Shown in pieces: positions 54,443-62,987 of a stretch of 64,000 bases of DNA. Origin of the DNA: Nansenia antarctica. Lineage: Eukaryota > Chordata > Actinopteri > Argentiniformes > Microstomatidae. The notes beneath the pieces were generated by a model that was not told the origin of the DNA, did not search any database, and was given only the letters and a program-made list of their open reading frames with translations. Numbering within the stretch: position 1 is the stretch's first letter; every line of letters begins with the position of its first letter. The translations under genes and the position numbers were made by a program. The DNA lies in contig OZ022356.1 of the NCBI GenBank assembly GCA_963989245.1, positions 2,981,190-3,045,189 on the forward strand, written 5' to 3'.

Positions 54443-56074
54443 AACTCACACACACACACACAAACACACCAACCCACACACACACACACACACCAACTCA
54501 CACACACCAACTCACACACACACACACACCAACTCACACACACACACAAACACACCAACTCACTCGTATGACGTGCAAAAGCCTGATTGAATGTCGTTGG
54601 GACCGTCGACCCCCAACTTCTCCACCTTCCATTCGTCCCCACCATTCTCCAGCAGGTCCCAGGATCCGAACAGATCTGGGCACACACACACACACACACA
54701 CACCAGGGGTCTCATTTGTAAAAAAAAAAAAAAAAGTACTTGAACGTCATCTTTGACTTTCACATAAGCACATTTTTCTAAACGGACGTAAGCATTATTT
54801 ATAAAACTAGCTGCGCTTGTTTAAAATTGCGTACGTGCTTCCTTCTATAAATACCAAATATACTTTAAATTGAACGCAGGTGAATAGCGGCTCAATTATA
54901 GCGACTGAATTAAGCCAAGTGCTATAATATAGGGTAGGCGTTCGTCTGGAAGCGGGAGAGGGCAGAGAAGGGTGACTTAACGTTTGATCATGACAACTAA
55001 CCAGGCAAATGCCACAAGGTGGTGGATTTTATCATATGAGGACAATTTTAGCATCCCCACAGCGTCAGTGACTTCGTAACTTGGTAAAAATGTGTGCGTG
55101 CCCCCTCCCTCGCCCACAGTATTTTACTCAATATGCGCAAAACTAAATGTTGAAATAGCAGTAATACCACGTTCATTGATAAAATTACATAAGGTATGGA
55201 AAGGGGGGATGGCAGTTTTTTTTTCAGGGGGGGATGCCATCCCCCCTAATCCCCCCTCAACTTGAGTGCTGCTTATACTGTAATAATATAATGGTCTTAT
55301 TCTTATTAGGTGAAAAGAATAATCCAGTATAATTTAGCGCGTGGCCGGGCAAGGTCCGTTGTGGAACGCACTAGGCATGTTGAAGGGGAGATAGACAGCT
55401 CCGGAGGAATATAAAGGAAGACTGAAATACAATCATAAACATCAGTTCCCTTTAAATCGTAATCAAACAAATTTTCTCGGCTGATAACAACATCATTAAT
55501 TTTATTACGAGCCACGTTCACTTCGCATGAATTACAGTAGGCAGTGCGGCTCACAATGTCTGTAATACCTCCGCATAACCAGTAGGTAATGTGCGTACGC
55601 AAGGTCAATACCCGACGTAGAGCTACGTTCGTTTCCACGGTCAGATCGTCTCACGTTGAAATTGTATAAATCACTCCGTTGACGTGGTTTTCTACGTACG
55701 ACACGGGTAAGACCAAATTTGATCCAAAGTACTTTCTATAAATGAGGCCCCAGGACTTTACGCTCAGTGGTAACCTTCAGTACCACTAAATCCGAGCATC
55801 ACAGCTGTTACGGTTTAGCGGGTGACAGTGTGTGCAGGTTAGAGGTCTGCAAGCCTGATGCCATGAACAGATTAGGGCCGATTGCCACGGGCCACGGGCT
55901 TGGGCCGATTTCAGGCCCGTGCAGACCTCTAGCGCAGGTCACTGTGATAGATAACGCTGGCCGCTGAAACCCAGGAAATGGCCTTTCAGACAAAATGGCT
56001 CCTTACCGTCCCCGTGGGGGTTCTTCAGCAGGTTTTTGGCCATGGCTTCAGCCGGGGCTGGGGGAGGACGATGC
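51862..56074 (-). CDS. FBXO2/FBXO6/FBXO44-type gene, FBA domain, five 3' exons
   Basis: In this family the FBA domain binds N-glycans or other substrates for SCF ubiquitin ligases, with the F-box contacting SKP1. The minus-strand exons are 56007-56074, 54564-54675, 53758-53850, 52711-52837 and 51862-51993. All are GT-AG with matching phases, together 532 nt (176 whole codons plus stop). The reading passes through MAKNLLKNPHGDD, NGGDEWKVEKL, QVINLEAEGF, ITVRDWYSDR and NHTFSDYGAGVRFISFQHGG. It ends WAGWYGVRVTGSSVIVG. These are the diagnostic FBA blocks, closest to FBXO2/6/44. No exon encoding an F-box was found up to 64000, so upstream exons are either outside the window or lost. NCCRP1 (FBA without an F-box) is a less likely alternative. 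Three introns hold long CA/GT tracts, one acceptor is multiplied, and a TIR element occupies the intron between the first two exons. Confidence 0.9.
52022..52708 (+). repeat. ATAATC, GT and GGTGTGATGTG repeats in the intron
   Basis: An (ATAATC)n run at 52040-52095 is followed by GT-rich minisatellite with GGTGTGGTGAGGTGTGCGC-type units. This occupies most of the last intron. The final GT tract stops 2 nt before the exon B donor. Confidence 0.9.
52711..52837 (-). CDS. FBA exon B
   Basis: Starts with the third base of the W codon that begins in exon C, then YSDRTNLGSTYQLTVRLQDH and on to SGDSSWRQ. The donor is GTAGAC, leading straight into CA repeats. Confidence 0.9.
52905..53000 (-). mobile_element. 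LINE/SINE 3' tail
   Basis: GTAAAGCGCTTTGAGCTGC and GGTGCTATATAAATAAAGC with an ACTT microrepeat: a common fish retroposon tail, truncated at about 53000. Confidence 0.65.
53001..53635. other. Intronic DNA without recognised content
   Basis: AT-rich, with short frames but no splice-flanked exon. (GATTCT)n-like phrases lie near 53565. Confidence 0.5.
53638..53752 (+). repeat. (GT)n microsatellite abutting exon C
   Basis: Over 100 bp of GT that ends within a few nucleotides of the exon C donor, so the gene strand reads GTGAGACACACAC. Confidence 0.95.
53758..53850 (-). CDS. FBA exon C
   Basis: Completes the E codon from exon D, then LCLKRQVINLEAEGFTADD to ITVRD and two bases of W. The acceptor is CTCTCTAG, the innermost of eight identical copies. 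Confidence 0.9.
53851..54042 (-). repeat. 24-bp tandem repeat multiplying a splice acceptor
   Basis: Eight copies at 24-bp spacing, from the exon edge (53850) to 54018, of a unit that on the gene strand reads CTGACCTGTCTGTCTCTC then TCTAGG. Each unit ends in the same pyrimidine-AG-G acceptor as exon C. An isolated further copy lies near 54161. Confidence 0.93.
54068..54290. repeat. (GA)n tract and 28-bp tandem pair
   Basis: A GA run at 54104-54148 is followed by two copies of GACTATCCACTAGGGCTCTA + ACTACGTA (54217-54272). Confidence 0.85.
54340..54558 (+). repeat. CA minisatellite abutting exon D donor
   Basis: (CA)n interspersed with ACCAACTCACAC units. ACCAACTCAC also forms the exon D donor context, so the repeat unit probably grew out of the splice site. 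Confidence 0.92.
54564..54675 (-). CDS. FBA exon D
   Basis: Completes the second D of GDD, then LFGSWDLLENGGDEWKVEKL to SGFCTSY and two bases of E. The donor is GTGAGT. The acceptor TGTGCCCAG is directly preceded by a GT tract (54681-54703). Confidence 0.92.
54707..55750. mobile_element. Non-autonomous TIR DNA transposon, possibly Harbinger-like
   Basis: The ends are GGGTCTCATTTGTAAA and, inward from 55750, GGGCCTCATTTATAGAAA. The 3-bp duplication CAG lies on both sides. The subterminal regions share GCGTACG-type phrases. A 110-codon minus-strand frame (55306-55638) is unrecognised. The family is assigned only by TIR style and 3-bp target duplication. It sits in the intron between FBA exons E and D. 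Confidence 0.7.
55833..55935. repeat. Small inverted-repeat element
   Basis: TTAGAGGTCTGCA at the left and TGCAGACCTCTA at the right enclose about 75 bp with GCCACGGGCCACGGGC. It is probably a MITE fragment. Confidence 0.6.
56007..56074 (-). CDS. FBA exon E (most 5' recognised exon)
   Basis: Encodes HRPPPAPAEAMAKNLLKNPH then GD, leaving one base of D. LLKNPHG is the conserved block linking F-box and FBA in FBXO2/6/44. The donor is GTAAGG and the acceptor CTGTGCAG. Confidence 0.85.
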
Positions 56075-56136
56075 CTGCACAGAGGAAACACAGGGGAGGT
56101 CACAACTAGGCCTCCCACCTTTTTCACAACAACAAC

Positions 56137-56154
56137 AACAACGTTTAATCGGTA
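56137..56154 (+). repeat. (CAA)n, partner of (TTG)n at 56269-56299
   Basis: Short CAA run and a TTG run about 120 bp apart, in inverted relation. Confidence 0.7.
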
Positions 56155-56190
56155 GCGATCTGCGAATGAGATCCCTTTGACATAAATGCT

Positions 56191-56266
56191 TTATCCTTTA
56201 CCAACAGCGTCAAAAGCGCTTTCTAAAACGGACCGTGAGGTGCAACACTGGGTTTGTATAGAGACA

Positions 56267-56299
<33 letters not shown>

Positions 56300-56520
56300 C
56301 TCAAACTTAACACCAAGAAAACACAAATAAGACAGGCTTTGTGGGTAGCCAAAAGCCTGTCTATACAGGACAGTCTTAAGCTGTTTTTTAAAAGCCTCGA
56401 CTGAGACCGCTGATCTAAGATCCAAGGGAAGAGCATTCCAAAGTCTGGGAGCCACGGTTTGGAATGCTCCATCACCTTATAACTCAGAAGGATAGTAACA
56501 GCAGGGCCACAAGGGCAACT
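56191..56520 (-). mobile_element. LINE fragment, ORF2 C-terminus
   Basis: The minus strand encodes GDGAFQTVAPRLWNALPLDL, then RSAVSVEAFKKQLKTVLYRQ, the hallmark C-terminus of L2/CR1-like LINE proteins. It is interrupted by a TTG repeat and out of frame afterwards. Confidence 0.75.
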
Positions 56521-56569
56521 ACTAGAGGAGACTGTGATGTACCATTTAGACGTAGTAAGTTTGGGCAAA

Positions 56570-57005
56570 CCATTACTGGAATACTCTTCCTATTGATCTA
56601 ACAGAGTGCAATAACTTTCTAACTTTTAAACTTAAACTTAAGGGGTGGCTTAAACTAAACCAAATTTGTGATCATGACTCATTTCAAGCGTTGCTCGTAA
56701 ACACTGTTTTTAATTATATTGGTCACTTTGTTATGTATCTGTGTATTGTCTTGTTTTGTATTGTGTTGCAACGTTGCGTCATTTTGCTGTGCTTGCTTAT
56801 CTTGTATTGCCATGTAGTGTATTGCCTGTTGTGTCGTTTTGTTGTGCTTGCTGATGTTTTTAATGACACGACACCATTCATTGTGTAATAGCCTGCTCAG
56901 GGACTACAGATGGAAATTAGCTCATGAGCTAACTCTGGCACATTTACATTGATGTGGAAACTGATTTGTTGATAAATGTGCACTGTCCCTGGTAAATAAA
57001 TAAAT
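56570..57005 (+). mobile_element. LINE 3' end on the plus strand
   Basis: A coding remnant LPIDLTECNNFLTFK-LKGWL leads into a 3' UTR with GCTCAGGGACTACAGATGG and AAATTAGCTCATGAGCTAAC. It ends GTGCACTGTCCCTGGTAAAT with an AAAT microtail, the typical 3' end of a fish non-LTR element. Confidence 0.75.
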
Positions 57006-57008
57006 TAA

Positions 57009-57405
57009 TTAATGCACACCTACACCTTACTGCTTTAACACACACCTACACCTTACTGCTTTAACACACACCTACACCCTACTGCTTTAATACACACCTA
57101 CACCTTACTGCTTTAATACACACCTACACCCTACTGCTTTAATACACATCTACACCCTACTGCTTTAATACACACCTACACCCTACTGCTTTAACACACA
57201 CCTACACCCTACTGCTTTAATACACACCTACACCCTACTGCTTTAATACACACCTACACCCTACTGCTTTAATACACACCTACACCCTACTGCTTTAATA
57301 CACATCTACACCCTACTGCTTTAATACACACATACACCCTACTGCTTTAGGTGTGTATTAAAGCAGTGGGGTGTAGGTGTGTATTAAAGGAGTGGGGTGA
57401 CCCCT
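57009..57405 (+). repeat. 26-bp minisatellite ending in inverted copies
   Basis: About 13 copies of ACACACCTACACCCTACTGC + TTTAAT, then from about 57348 the motif reverses (GGTGTGTATTAAAGCAGTGG, GGTGTAGGTGTGTATTAAAG). This creates a fold-back terminus. Confidence 0.92.
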
Positions 57406-57579
57406 GTGAGTAACAAAATCCTTACATTTTCAAAATCACTTCAGGATAAGATAGTATAAAGCTGTTTTGCAGTTTTTCTGTGTAGGAGGCAGGCTCTACT
57501 AGTAGGTAAAATAGACACGGCTGTTGTAGTGTTAAACGGTTTACTCACAAGCAGGGAACTGTAGTGTAGTCTTCCAAGT

Positions 57580-57630
57580 CTCTCTCTCTCTCTCTCTCTC
57601 TGTGTGTCTCGCCCCGCTGTTCAGCTGCTG

Positions 57631-57673
<43 letters not shown>

Positions 57674-57815
57674 GGCGGTGTTGGTTATATAGAGGACACA
57701 CACACACACCCACACACACGCACACACCCTCAAACCCACAAACATGCACACACACGCGCACACCCACAAACCCACAAACACGTACACACCCACACACACA
57801 CCCCCACACACACAG
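57580..57815 (+). repeat. (CT)n, (GT)n and CACACCC microsatellites
   Basis: Consecutive simple repeats interrupting the left end of the Penelope-like element and its flank. Confidence 0.9.
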
Positions 57816-58179
57816 CTGACAGAACATGCCAATATCTCTATGATCTTGAACATTATTGCTCGGGTTATAAGTGGTGATACAGGTACATGAATATTTCTTA
57901 GTGGTCTGTGCACCTGGGTTGGGATTCTGGTTGTGTAGTTTGGTTAGGGCAGAGTCAAGCCACTTTCTGGGATAACCCCTATCGACAAAGTTCACTTCCT
58001 ATACATAACATCTCTCTCTTTCTCAAAATCTGATAGATTACTACAGATGCGTTTTAGTCTAAGAAATTGAGAATATGGTAGGCCCTTCTTGAGGGGAGGC
58101 GTGTGTGCACTAGTAGCATGTAACAAGTTATTCTTGTCTGTGGGTTTGGTGTAAAGGGTGGTGGACAATTTACCTTCAA

Positions 58180-58468
58180 CAGGGTTCCCACACCTTCTGA
58201 AACATCAAATTCAAGCACCTTTCAAGTACTTTCAAGACTCAGTTCCCTCAAATTCGAGGACCCAACACGGCATAGTTTCAGCCAGATCTAGATGAGAATG
58301 TATATAATAGGAACTCTCCGCTCACAGACAACAATTAAAAAGAGAGAGAGGGGAATTCAAGCACTTTCAATGACCCCATGTCTATTTTCAAAAAACTTTT
58401 AAGACCTTGATTTATTTTTCTCAAATTCACAAACTTTCAAGGATTTCAAGGACCCGTGGGAACCCTGC
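58180..58468. mobile_element. hAT-like MITE inserted in the Penelope element
   Basis: CAGGGTTCCCAC at the left and GTGGGAACCCTG at the right are perfect 12-bp inverted repeats, flanked directly by CTTCAA on both sides. Excising it with one CTTCAA would rejoin the RT frame at VRLLEGKLSTT. Confidence 0.85.
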
Positions 58469-58642
58469 TTCAAGTAAACGTACCCGGGTATCCAGAAAAG
58501 GGATCTCTCTTTGGTCAGATTCCTTGTTGAATTTGATGGAGGGGATCAGGTTGTTTAAGTAGGACACACATCTGTGGAGCTCTTCTTCAGTGCCCTGCCA
58601 GATGAGAACAATTTCATCAATGTATCTTTTAAATAACAACAT

Positions 58643-58840
58643 GTTGAATGAATGAATGAATGGTCTTTATTGTCATTGATATAGTACAGGTACCAAACAA
58701 CGAAATTTGGGAGGGGGGGCTCCCCTGGTGCTAGGAAAAAAAAACTAAAAAACAAGAAGGGAAAGGAGCTGGTTTACATAAATAAAGGCTATGTACACTA
58801 TCCACTATACTATACTATTGGGGTTGTTGTGCCACACTGA
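58643..58840 (-). mobile_element. Short retroposon insertion 1
   Basis: GAAT microrepeat plus GGTCTTTATTGTCATTGATA, TAGTACAGGTACCAAACAAC and GAAATTTG. It interrupts the Penelope RT and is related to 59198-59285. Confidence 0.65.
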
Positions 58841-59197
58841 GATTATGCCTGCATAATCTGGGCTGAAAACTGAGCCCATAGGTGCTACCTGGAGTTGGAG
58901 ATAATAATTGTTTTCAAACAGAACATGTTTGTGTATTTTTGTGTTTTTGTGTAAAGTAATGGATGTCATCTCAACCAGGAAGTTAGTAGGGGGGTATAAG
59001 TTCTTCCCTTGAGTCTAAATAGAATCTTAAGGATTCCGTACCAAAGTCATGGGGGATGTTGGTATAAAGGGAGACTACATCAAGAGTGACCAAATAGATG
59101 TCGGTGGTGGTCTGTGGATATTTACCTCTGAGAGTTGTTGGATGAAATCCCCTGTATCTCTCAAATAAGAGGGCAACTTGCCTTGGTGACAATGGGT

Positions 59198-59285
59198 CTC
59201 ATGTGAATGAATGAATGAATGAATGAATGAATGAATGGACTTTATTGTCATTGCTACAGTACAGGTACCAAACAACGAAATTTAG
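59198..59285 (-). mobile_element. Short retroposon insertion 2
   Basis: (GAAT)n, then GGACTTTATTGTCATTGCTA and TACAGGTACCAAACAACGAA. Same family as the insertion at 58643. Confidence 0.65.
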
Positions 59286-59470
59286 CGATCAACAAGCTGG
59301 GAGAGGGGCTCTGTGAGGCCATCATTGGAGGCCACTATGGGTCTGTCTGGAGGAAGAGAGAGAGATTTGTGAATCTTGGGAACACAATAGAATAGTGGGA
59401 CAGAAGGGTTATTTTTGGTTAGGAACCTACATTCTGCCTGAGATATACATCCCTCTAACATAGAATCATC

Positions 59471-59845
59471 AATGTTATGAAATCATCTTAGTGTGTACCA
59501 TGTCATGTTATGAAGTCATCTTAGTGTGTACCATGTCATGTTATGAAGTCATCTTAGTGTGTACCATGTCATGTTATGAAGTCATCTTAGTGTGTACCAT
59601 GTCATGTTATGAAGTCATCTTAGTGTGTACCATGTCATGTTATGAAGTCATCTTAGTGTGTACCATGTCATGTTATGAAGTCATCTTAGTGTGTACCATG
59701 TCATGTTATGAAATCATCTTAGTGTGTACCATGTCATGTTATGAAGTCATCTTAGTGTGTACCATGTCATGTTATGAAGTCATCTTAGTGTGTACCATGT
59801 CATGTTATGAAGTCATCTTAGTGTGTACCATGTCATGTTACGTTA
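59471..59845 (+). repeat. 33-bp minisatellite, about 11 copies
   Basis: The monomer is GTCATCTTAGTGTGTACCAT + GTCATGTTATGAA. The 33-bp period leaves an open frame of CTMSCYEVILV repeats, considered non-coding. The array ends 45 bp before the exon at 59890. Confidence 0.95.
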
Positions 59846-59889
59846 TGTGTCTCTTTGTTCCATAGTGACGGTTGGTTTCTGTGTGGCAG

Positions 59890-59991
59890 GGATTCAGTCA
59901 GCCATATCGGAGGAGGCGGACAGTGGAGGATTTTAACAAGTTCTGCACTTCTGTGTTGGCGTATGCAGGCTACATCCCATACCCCCAAGAG
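59890..59991 (+). CDS. phf13: PHF13-like internal exon (34 codons)
   Basis: PHF13 (SPOC1) is a chromatin-associated PHD-finger protein that reads H3K4me2/3. The exon has acceptor TGTGTGGCAG, phase 0 at both ends and donor GTGAGT. It encodes GFSQPYRRRRTVEDFNKFC followed by TSVLAYAGYIPYPQE. RRRTVEDFNKFC and VLAYAGYIPYP are the conserved N-terminal block of PHF13; the paralogue PHF23 has IEDF and IPPS at these positions. The family normally has F where this copy has S (CTF to CTS). No other PHF13 exon was found in the window. It may be the true exon of a gene extending rightward or one of several duplicated exons. Confidence 0.8.
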
Positions 59992-60229
59992 GTGAGTTAA
60001 GACTGGTGTTCATGAAGCTTATTTGTGTGTGTGTGTTTCCTCTTTTAACATCGTGACACGTCTCTGGTACCAGTCAGACAGTTGTTACCAGTGAGTCTTG
60101 TCTCTTTGTTGTGGTGACTCGGTGCTGGAGATTAAACTGTGGGGGTGGCTGAGTGTGTCGGCAACGTTATTATAATGCATGTTGTTGTTATTGTTATGTA
60201 TGTTGTCATTAGTATGTGTGTTTGTGTGT

Positions 60230-60305
60230 GGACTCTGCTGTCTGCTTGTGTGTCTGAGTGTGTGTCTGAGTGTGTGTCTGAGTGTGTGTCTGAGTGTGTG
60301 TCTGA
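60230..60305 (+). repeat. (GTGTGTCTGA)n short repeat
   Basis: Four to five TGTGTCTGAG units in copy 1. Confidence 0.8.
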
Positions 60306-60480
60306 CAGAGACGATACATACAACATACAGTAGACAAAGTAAACAACAGGACAGCAACAAACATTGAGTGACATTGGCAGCCGTTTCCACCTGGACATGG
60401 CATCATTTGGTATAAATATATATTGCACATAACCCTTCAGGTGGTGTTTTCGAATATTGCACATGGCCCTTCAAGTGGTG

Positions 60481-61060
60481 TCAGATAAGGTGCAGGTGCT
60501 GGTGATCATGTCCTAATCATCGTTTCTGCTTGAGCGAATTGATTAGTTTTAATGGAGAATGGGACAAATGATAGTTTTAAGAGCTTGTAATTACATCTTG
60601 GCATGAGAAGCCTTCTACCTAGGGGGAGAACTTCGTATTCTGTGGAGAGCGGATGTTGGGGATGACTGAGCGTTTTTAGAAGGGGTTCTTTCCACTAATA
60701 AATTATTATTAATGCATGATGTGTCAACGATCCTGTTGTTAATATTGTTTTTCGGAATTCACATTTGGACAAACTACTTGACTGTGTCATGGTTATATAG
60801 TCATGGCTTGTTTGTTTTTCATAGCGTTATCAGGTCACCTGAAACCTGTATAGCATACGAAGAGTCAGGTGAAACTGTGCTATCAGGAAGGGGTATCAGT
60901 CTGGAATATCAAAATGTAATATGTTGTTTGTTTTATCCAATTAAATAATGATTATAGCCCTTTGCCTCTGTGTGTCATTGTCTACCTTATTGTGTTGTTG
61001 ACATATTGATGAGGGTGTTTTTCTCATTAGTACCCGTCTTTCGGAAGTTCGGAGACCTCA
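60481..61060. other. Unassigned DNA, no gene recognised
   Basis: AT-rich sequence with no motif I can name. One 78-codon frame (60712-60948) has no known similarity and is probably chance. Confidence 0.5.
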
Positions 61061-61062
61061 TA

Positions 61063-61235
61063 ATTGGAGCTTGTGTCTAAGTGGGCGGAGCTTGTGCAGC
61101 TCACTCTCTCTATGCCCTGGGACTTGAAGAAGAAGAAGAAGAAGAAGAAGAAGAAGAAGAAAAAGTCCCAGTCACCCAAAAATCGGCACGGTGAAGCGTC
61201 ACAGGGGTCCGGTCGCGTGCCCCGAGTTTCGAGGT
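61063..61235 (+). repeat. Dispersed macrosatellite-related fragment
   Basis: GGAGCTTGTGTCTAAGTGGG followed by CGGAGCTTG is a 21-mer variant of array A. About 50 bp of unrelated DNA and a GAA run follow. Then AAAGTCCCAGTCACCC through CCCCGAGTTTCGAGG reproduces the first ~73 bp of the unit head with one visible substitution (CACGGTG for CACCGTG). Satellite and head are thus adjacent in a different arrangement from the array. Confidence 0.9.
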
Positions 61236-61375
61236 TTTCTCTATTATCTTGTTAGCCTTGTCCAGGACAGCTTTTTCATATAGTTTATTTAGGATCACAT
61301 AGTCTCTTTCACCTACAATTCGCATAGCTGTTTTGTGAATGCTGACTAGTCTTAATTGAGTATCAAGGACCCCAA
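61236..61375 (-). mobile_element. LINE protein C-terminal fragment
   Basis: The minus strand reads TQLRLVSIHKTAMRIVGERD then YVILNKLYEKAVLDKANKII, typical of the end of a non-LTR RT protein. It continues the fragment at 61490-61789 across a ~110-bp insertion carrying ATCA/CAAT microrepeats. Confidence 0.6.
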
Positions 61376-61489
61376 TTGAAATAAGCCAGTGGCTTTCTTG
61401 GGTTTTTATCCTGTTAGTTGACCTTGTATGTAATATGTACTTTCATGTACCTACTTCTGCAAATCTTCTAATAAAGTTTTCAATCAATT

Positions 61490-61789
61490 TCAATCAATCA
61501 ATCTGTTTTTTTGTTGTACAGTTAAGTTGCCAAACCACACAATTATTCCATATCTGACACTTTCAACAATGGACTGATAGAAAATTCTCATGATCTGCTT
61601 TCTCACGACATAAAGTCTGAGTGGCCTCAGGTGATAACGCCTCTGCTGTAGTTTGTTACATAAGCTGTCTAAGTGTGTATTCCAGCAGAGATGGTTATCT
61701 AATTGAATACCTAAGTACTTATAAGAGGGCACCTGGATGATTGTTTGGTCTTGTTTGTTTAGATTGTTTGGTCTTTTAACGATCATCAA
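61490..61789 (-). mobile_element. LINE RT thumb/C-terminal fragment
   Basis: PSYKYLGIQLDNHLCWNTHL and IFYQSIVESVRYGIIVWFGN are the conserved motifs following the RT palm in fish non-LTR elements. There is no catalytic YxDD in the fragment. Confidence 0.75.
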
Positions 61790-61864
61790 TGTTATGAAAT
61801 CATCTTAGTGTGTACTATGTCATGTTATGAGCTTTCTCTCTCTTAACCATGATGTTGACCCCCT

Positions 61865-61868
<4 letters not shown>

Positions 61869-61925
<57 letters not shown>

Positions 61926-61945
61926 CGTGTGCGCGTGCGTGTGTG
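61869..61945 (+). repeat. (GT)n / (GC) microsatellite
   Basis: GT run changing to GCGCGTGCGTGTGC at the right, a Z-DNA-prone sequence. Confidence 0.9.
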
Positions 61946-61995
61946 TGGTGTTTACCAGTAGCGCTATCGTGCCCTCCCTCTCTCAACTTCCTTGA

Positions 61996-61998
<3 letters not shown>

Positions 61999-62026
<28 letters not shown>
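61999..62026 (+). repeat. (AAT)n microsatellite
   Basis: About nine AAT units, then a LINE-like tail AATAAAAATCAAATCAA near 62104. Confidence 0.85.
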
Positions 62027-62028
<2 letters not shown>

Positions 62029-62152
62029 GATATTGGATAAACCTTTATTTATTTATTTATTTTGTATTTATTATGTTTTTATATGTTTATTGAGTTTGGG
62101 AGAAATAAAAATCAAATCAAGGATGATTTTGATCCTTTAGATTGTTTATATA

Positions 62153-62595
62153 GCCTACACTAATACTGTCCTGTGGTTGAATGAGCGTTTGGAGATCTCC
62201 CTGGGTCATTTTCCATGTTCCCAGTCATCAAATCATTGAAAGTGTCCGTCTTTGGTTCATATTCACATTTGAGTGAATTCAATTCCGCCTCTGCCATGGC
62301 AGTGGCTTGAGAAGTTTGGCCATTATTCCCGTTTTTAATTATGAAGTTCATTTAAACGCTTCATTCAGTTACTAATTTCCATTCATCTATTCCATTTAAA
62401 TGCGCGGGTTTTTATCTCCGATCATTTGTTTGTAAACTCAAGAGCTCCGCTGTTATTTTCACATGCGCTGTTTTAGGATTTCCGTTTCAAAAGCAAAGCG
62501 CATCAAACATTCCATGTATTAGTAGGCCATCATCATCACTTCCGTTATGTTTGATCGTATTATTGCATAATCACTTTGAATAGTCAGCTCATTCA
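62153..62595 (-). repeat. Dispersed duplicate, copy 2 (partner at 47870-48330)
   Basis: Same ~450-bp sequence and orientation as copy 1, also ending in a CATT microsatellite. Confidence 0.8.
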
Positions 62596-62712
62596 TTCAA
62601 TCATTCATTCATTCATTCATTCATTCATCCATCCATCCATCCATTCATTCATCCATCCATCCATCCATCCATTCATTCATTCATTCATTCAATCATTCAT
62701 TCATTCATTCAA
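62590..62712 (+). repeat. (CATT)n / (CATC)n microsatellite
   Basis: Alternating CATT and CATC runs. Confidence 0.92.
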
Positions 62713-62725
62713 AGTGATTACTCAC

Positions 62726-62872
62726 TGATGGCGAATTCTAGAAGTTTCATTCCATGCATGTGAGCCGTCCTCCCTGTTTCAATGCCATTGAGAATCAACA
62801 CGGTATCCATAATGTGTCCTTTTCCTAGCTTTCCCCCTTCGAGTACTGTATGCGTCCATGGGAGTTTTTTGA
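62726..62872 (-). other. Unidentified exon-like open block
   Basis: The minus strand has an AATTAG acceptor, a 147-nt stop-free block and a GTGAGT donor. It encodes KKLPWTHTVLEGGKLGKGHI and then DTVLILNGIETGRTAHMHGM. The composition looks like real protein, not repeat. I do not recognise it. It could be an exon of an unnamed gene or a transposon domain. Confidence 0.4.
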
Positions 62873-62987
62873 CTAATTGTAGGATTTGTGAATCTTGTGA
62901 ACACAATAGAATAGTGGGACAGAAGGGTTATTTTTGGTTAAAAACCTACATTCTGCCTGAGATATACATCCCTCTAACATAGAATCA

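Larger units (their letters stand above)
57830..59480 (-). mobile_element. Penelope-like retroelement, degenerate, with nested insertions
   Basis: On the minus strand the pieces read in order. First come LEGCISQAECRFLTKNNP and FYCVPKIHKSLSLPPDRPIV (59465-59290). Next is YLVTLDVVSLYTNIPH (about 59095). After it come FENNYYLQLQVAPMGSVFSP (about 58910) and FKRYIDEIVLIWQGTEEEL (about 58630). The last are FLDTR, KLSTTLYTKPTDKNNLLH and RGYPRKWLDSALTKL (to 57940). These are Penelope RT motifs; the YIDE box replaces the usual YIDD-type catalytic motif. Three foreign insertions and a stop/frameshift near 57990 disrupt it. The GIY-YIG endonuclease was not seen. Confidence 0.85.
59375..60480 (+). repeat. 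Segmental duplicate, copy 1
   Basis: Matches 62887-64000 in the same orientation: Penelope 5' fragment, 33-bp minisatellite, PHF13-like exon, and a TG/TCTG block with a retroposon body. Each copy has private indels. Confidence 0.88.

Noticed and set aside
57549..57600. Possible 5' exon of the FBXO-like gene (GTGAGT donor on the minus strand)
   Set aside because: The sequence before the donor is mostly GA repeat and encodes nothing F-box-like.
59491..59865. CTMSCYEVILV repeat protein
   Set aside because: 33-bp minisatellite without stops, lying in the intron before the PHF13-like exon.
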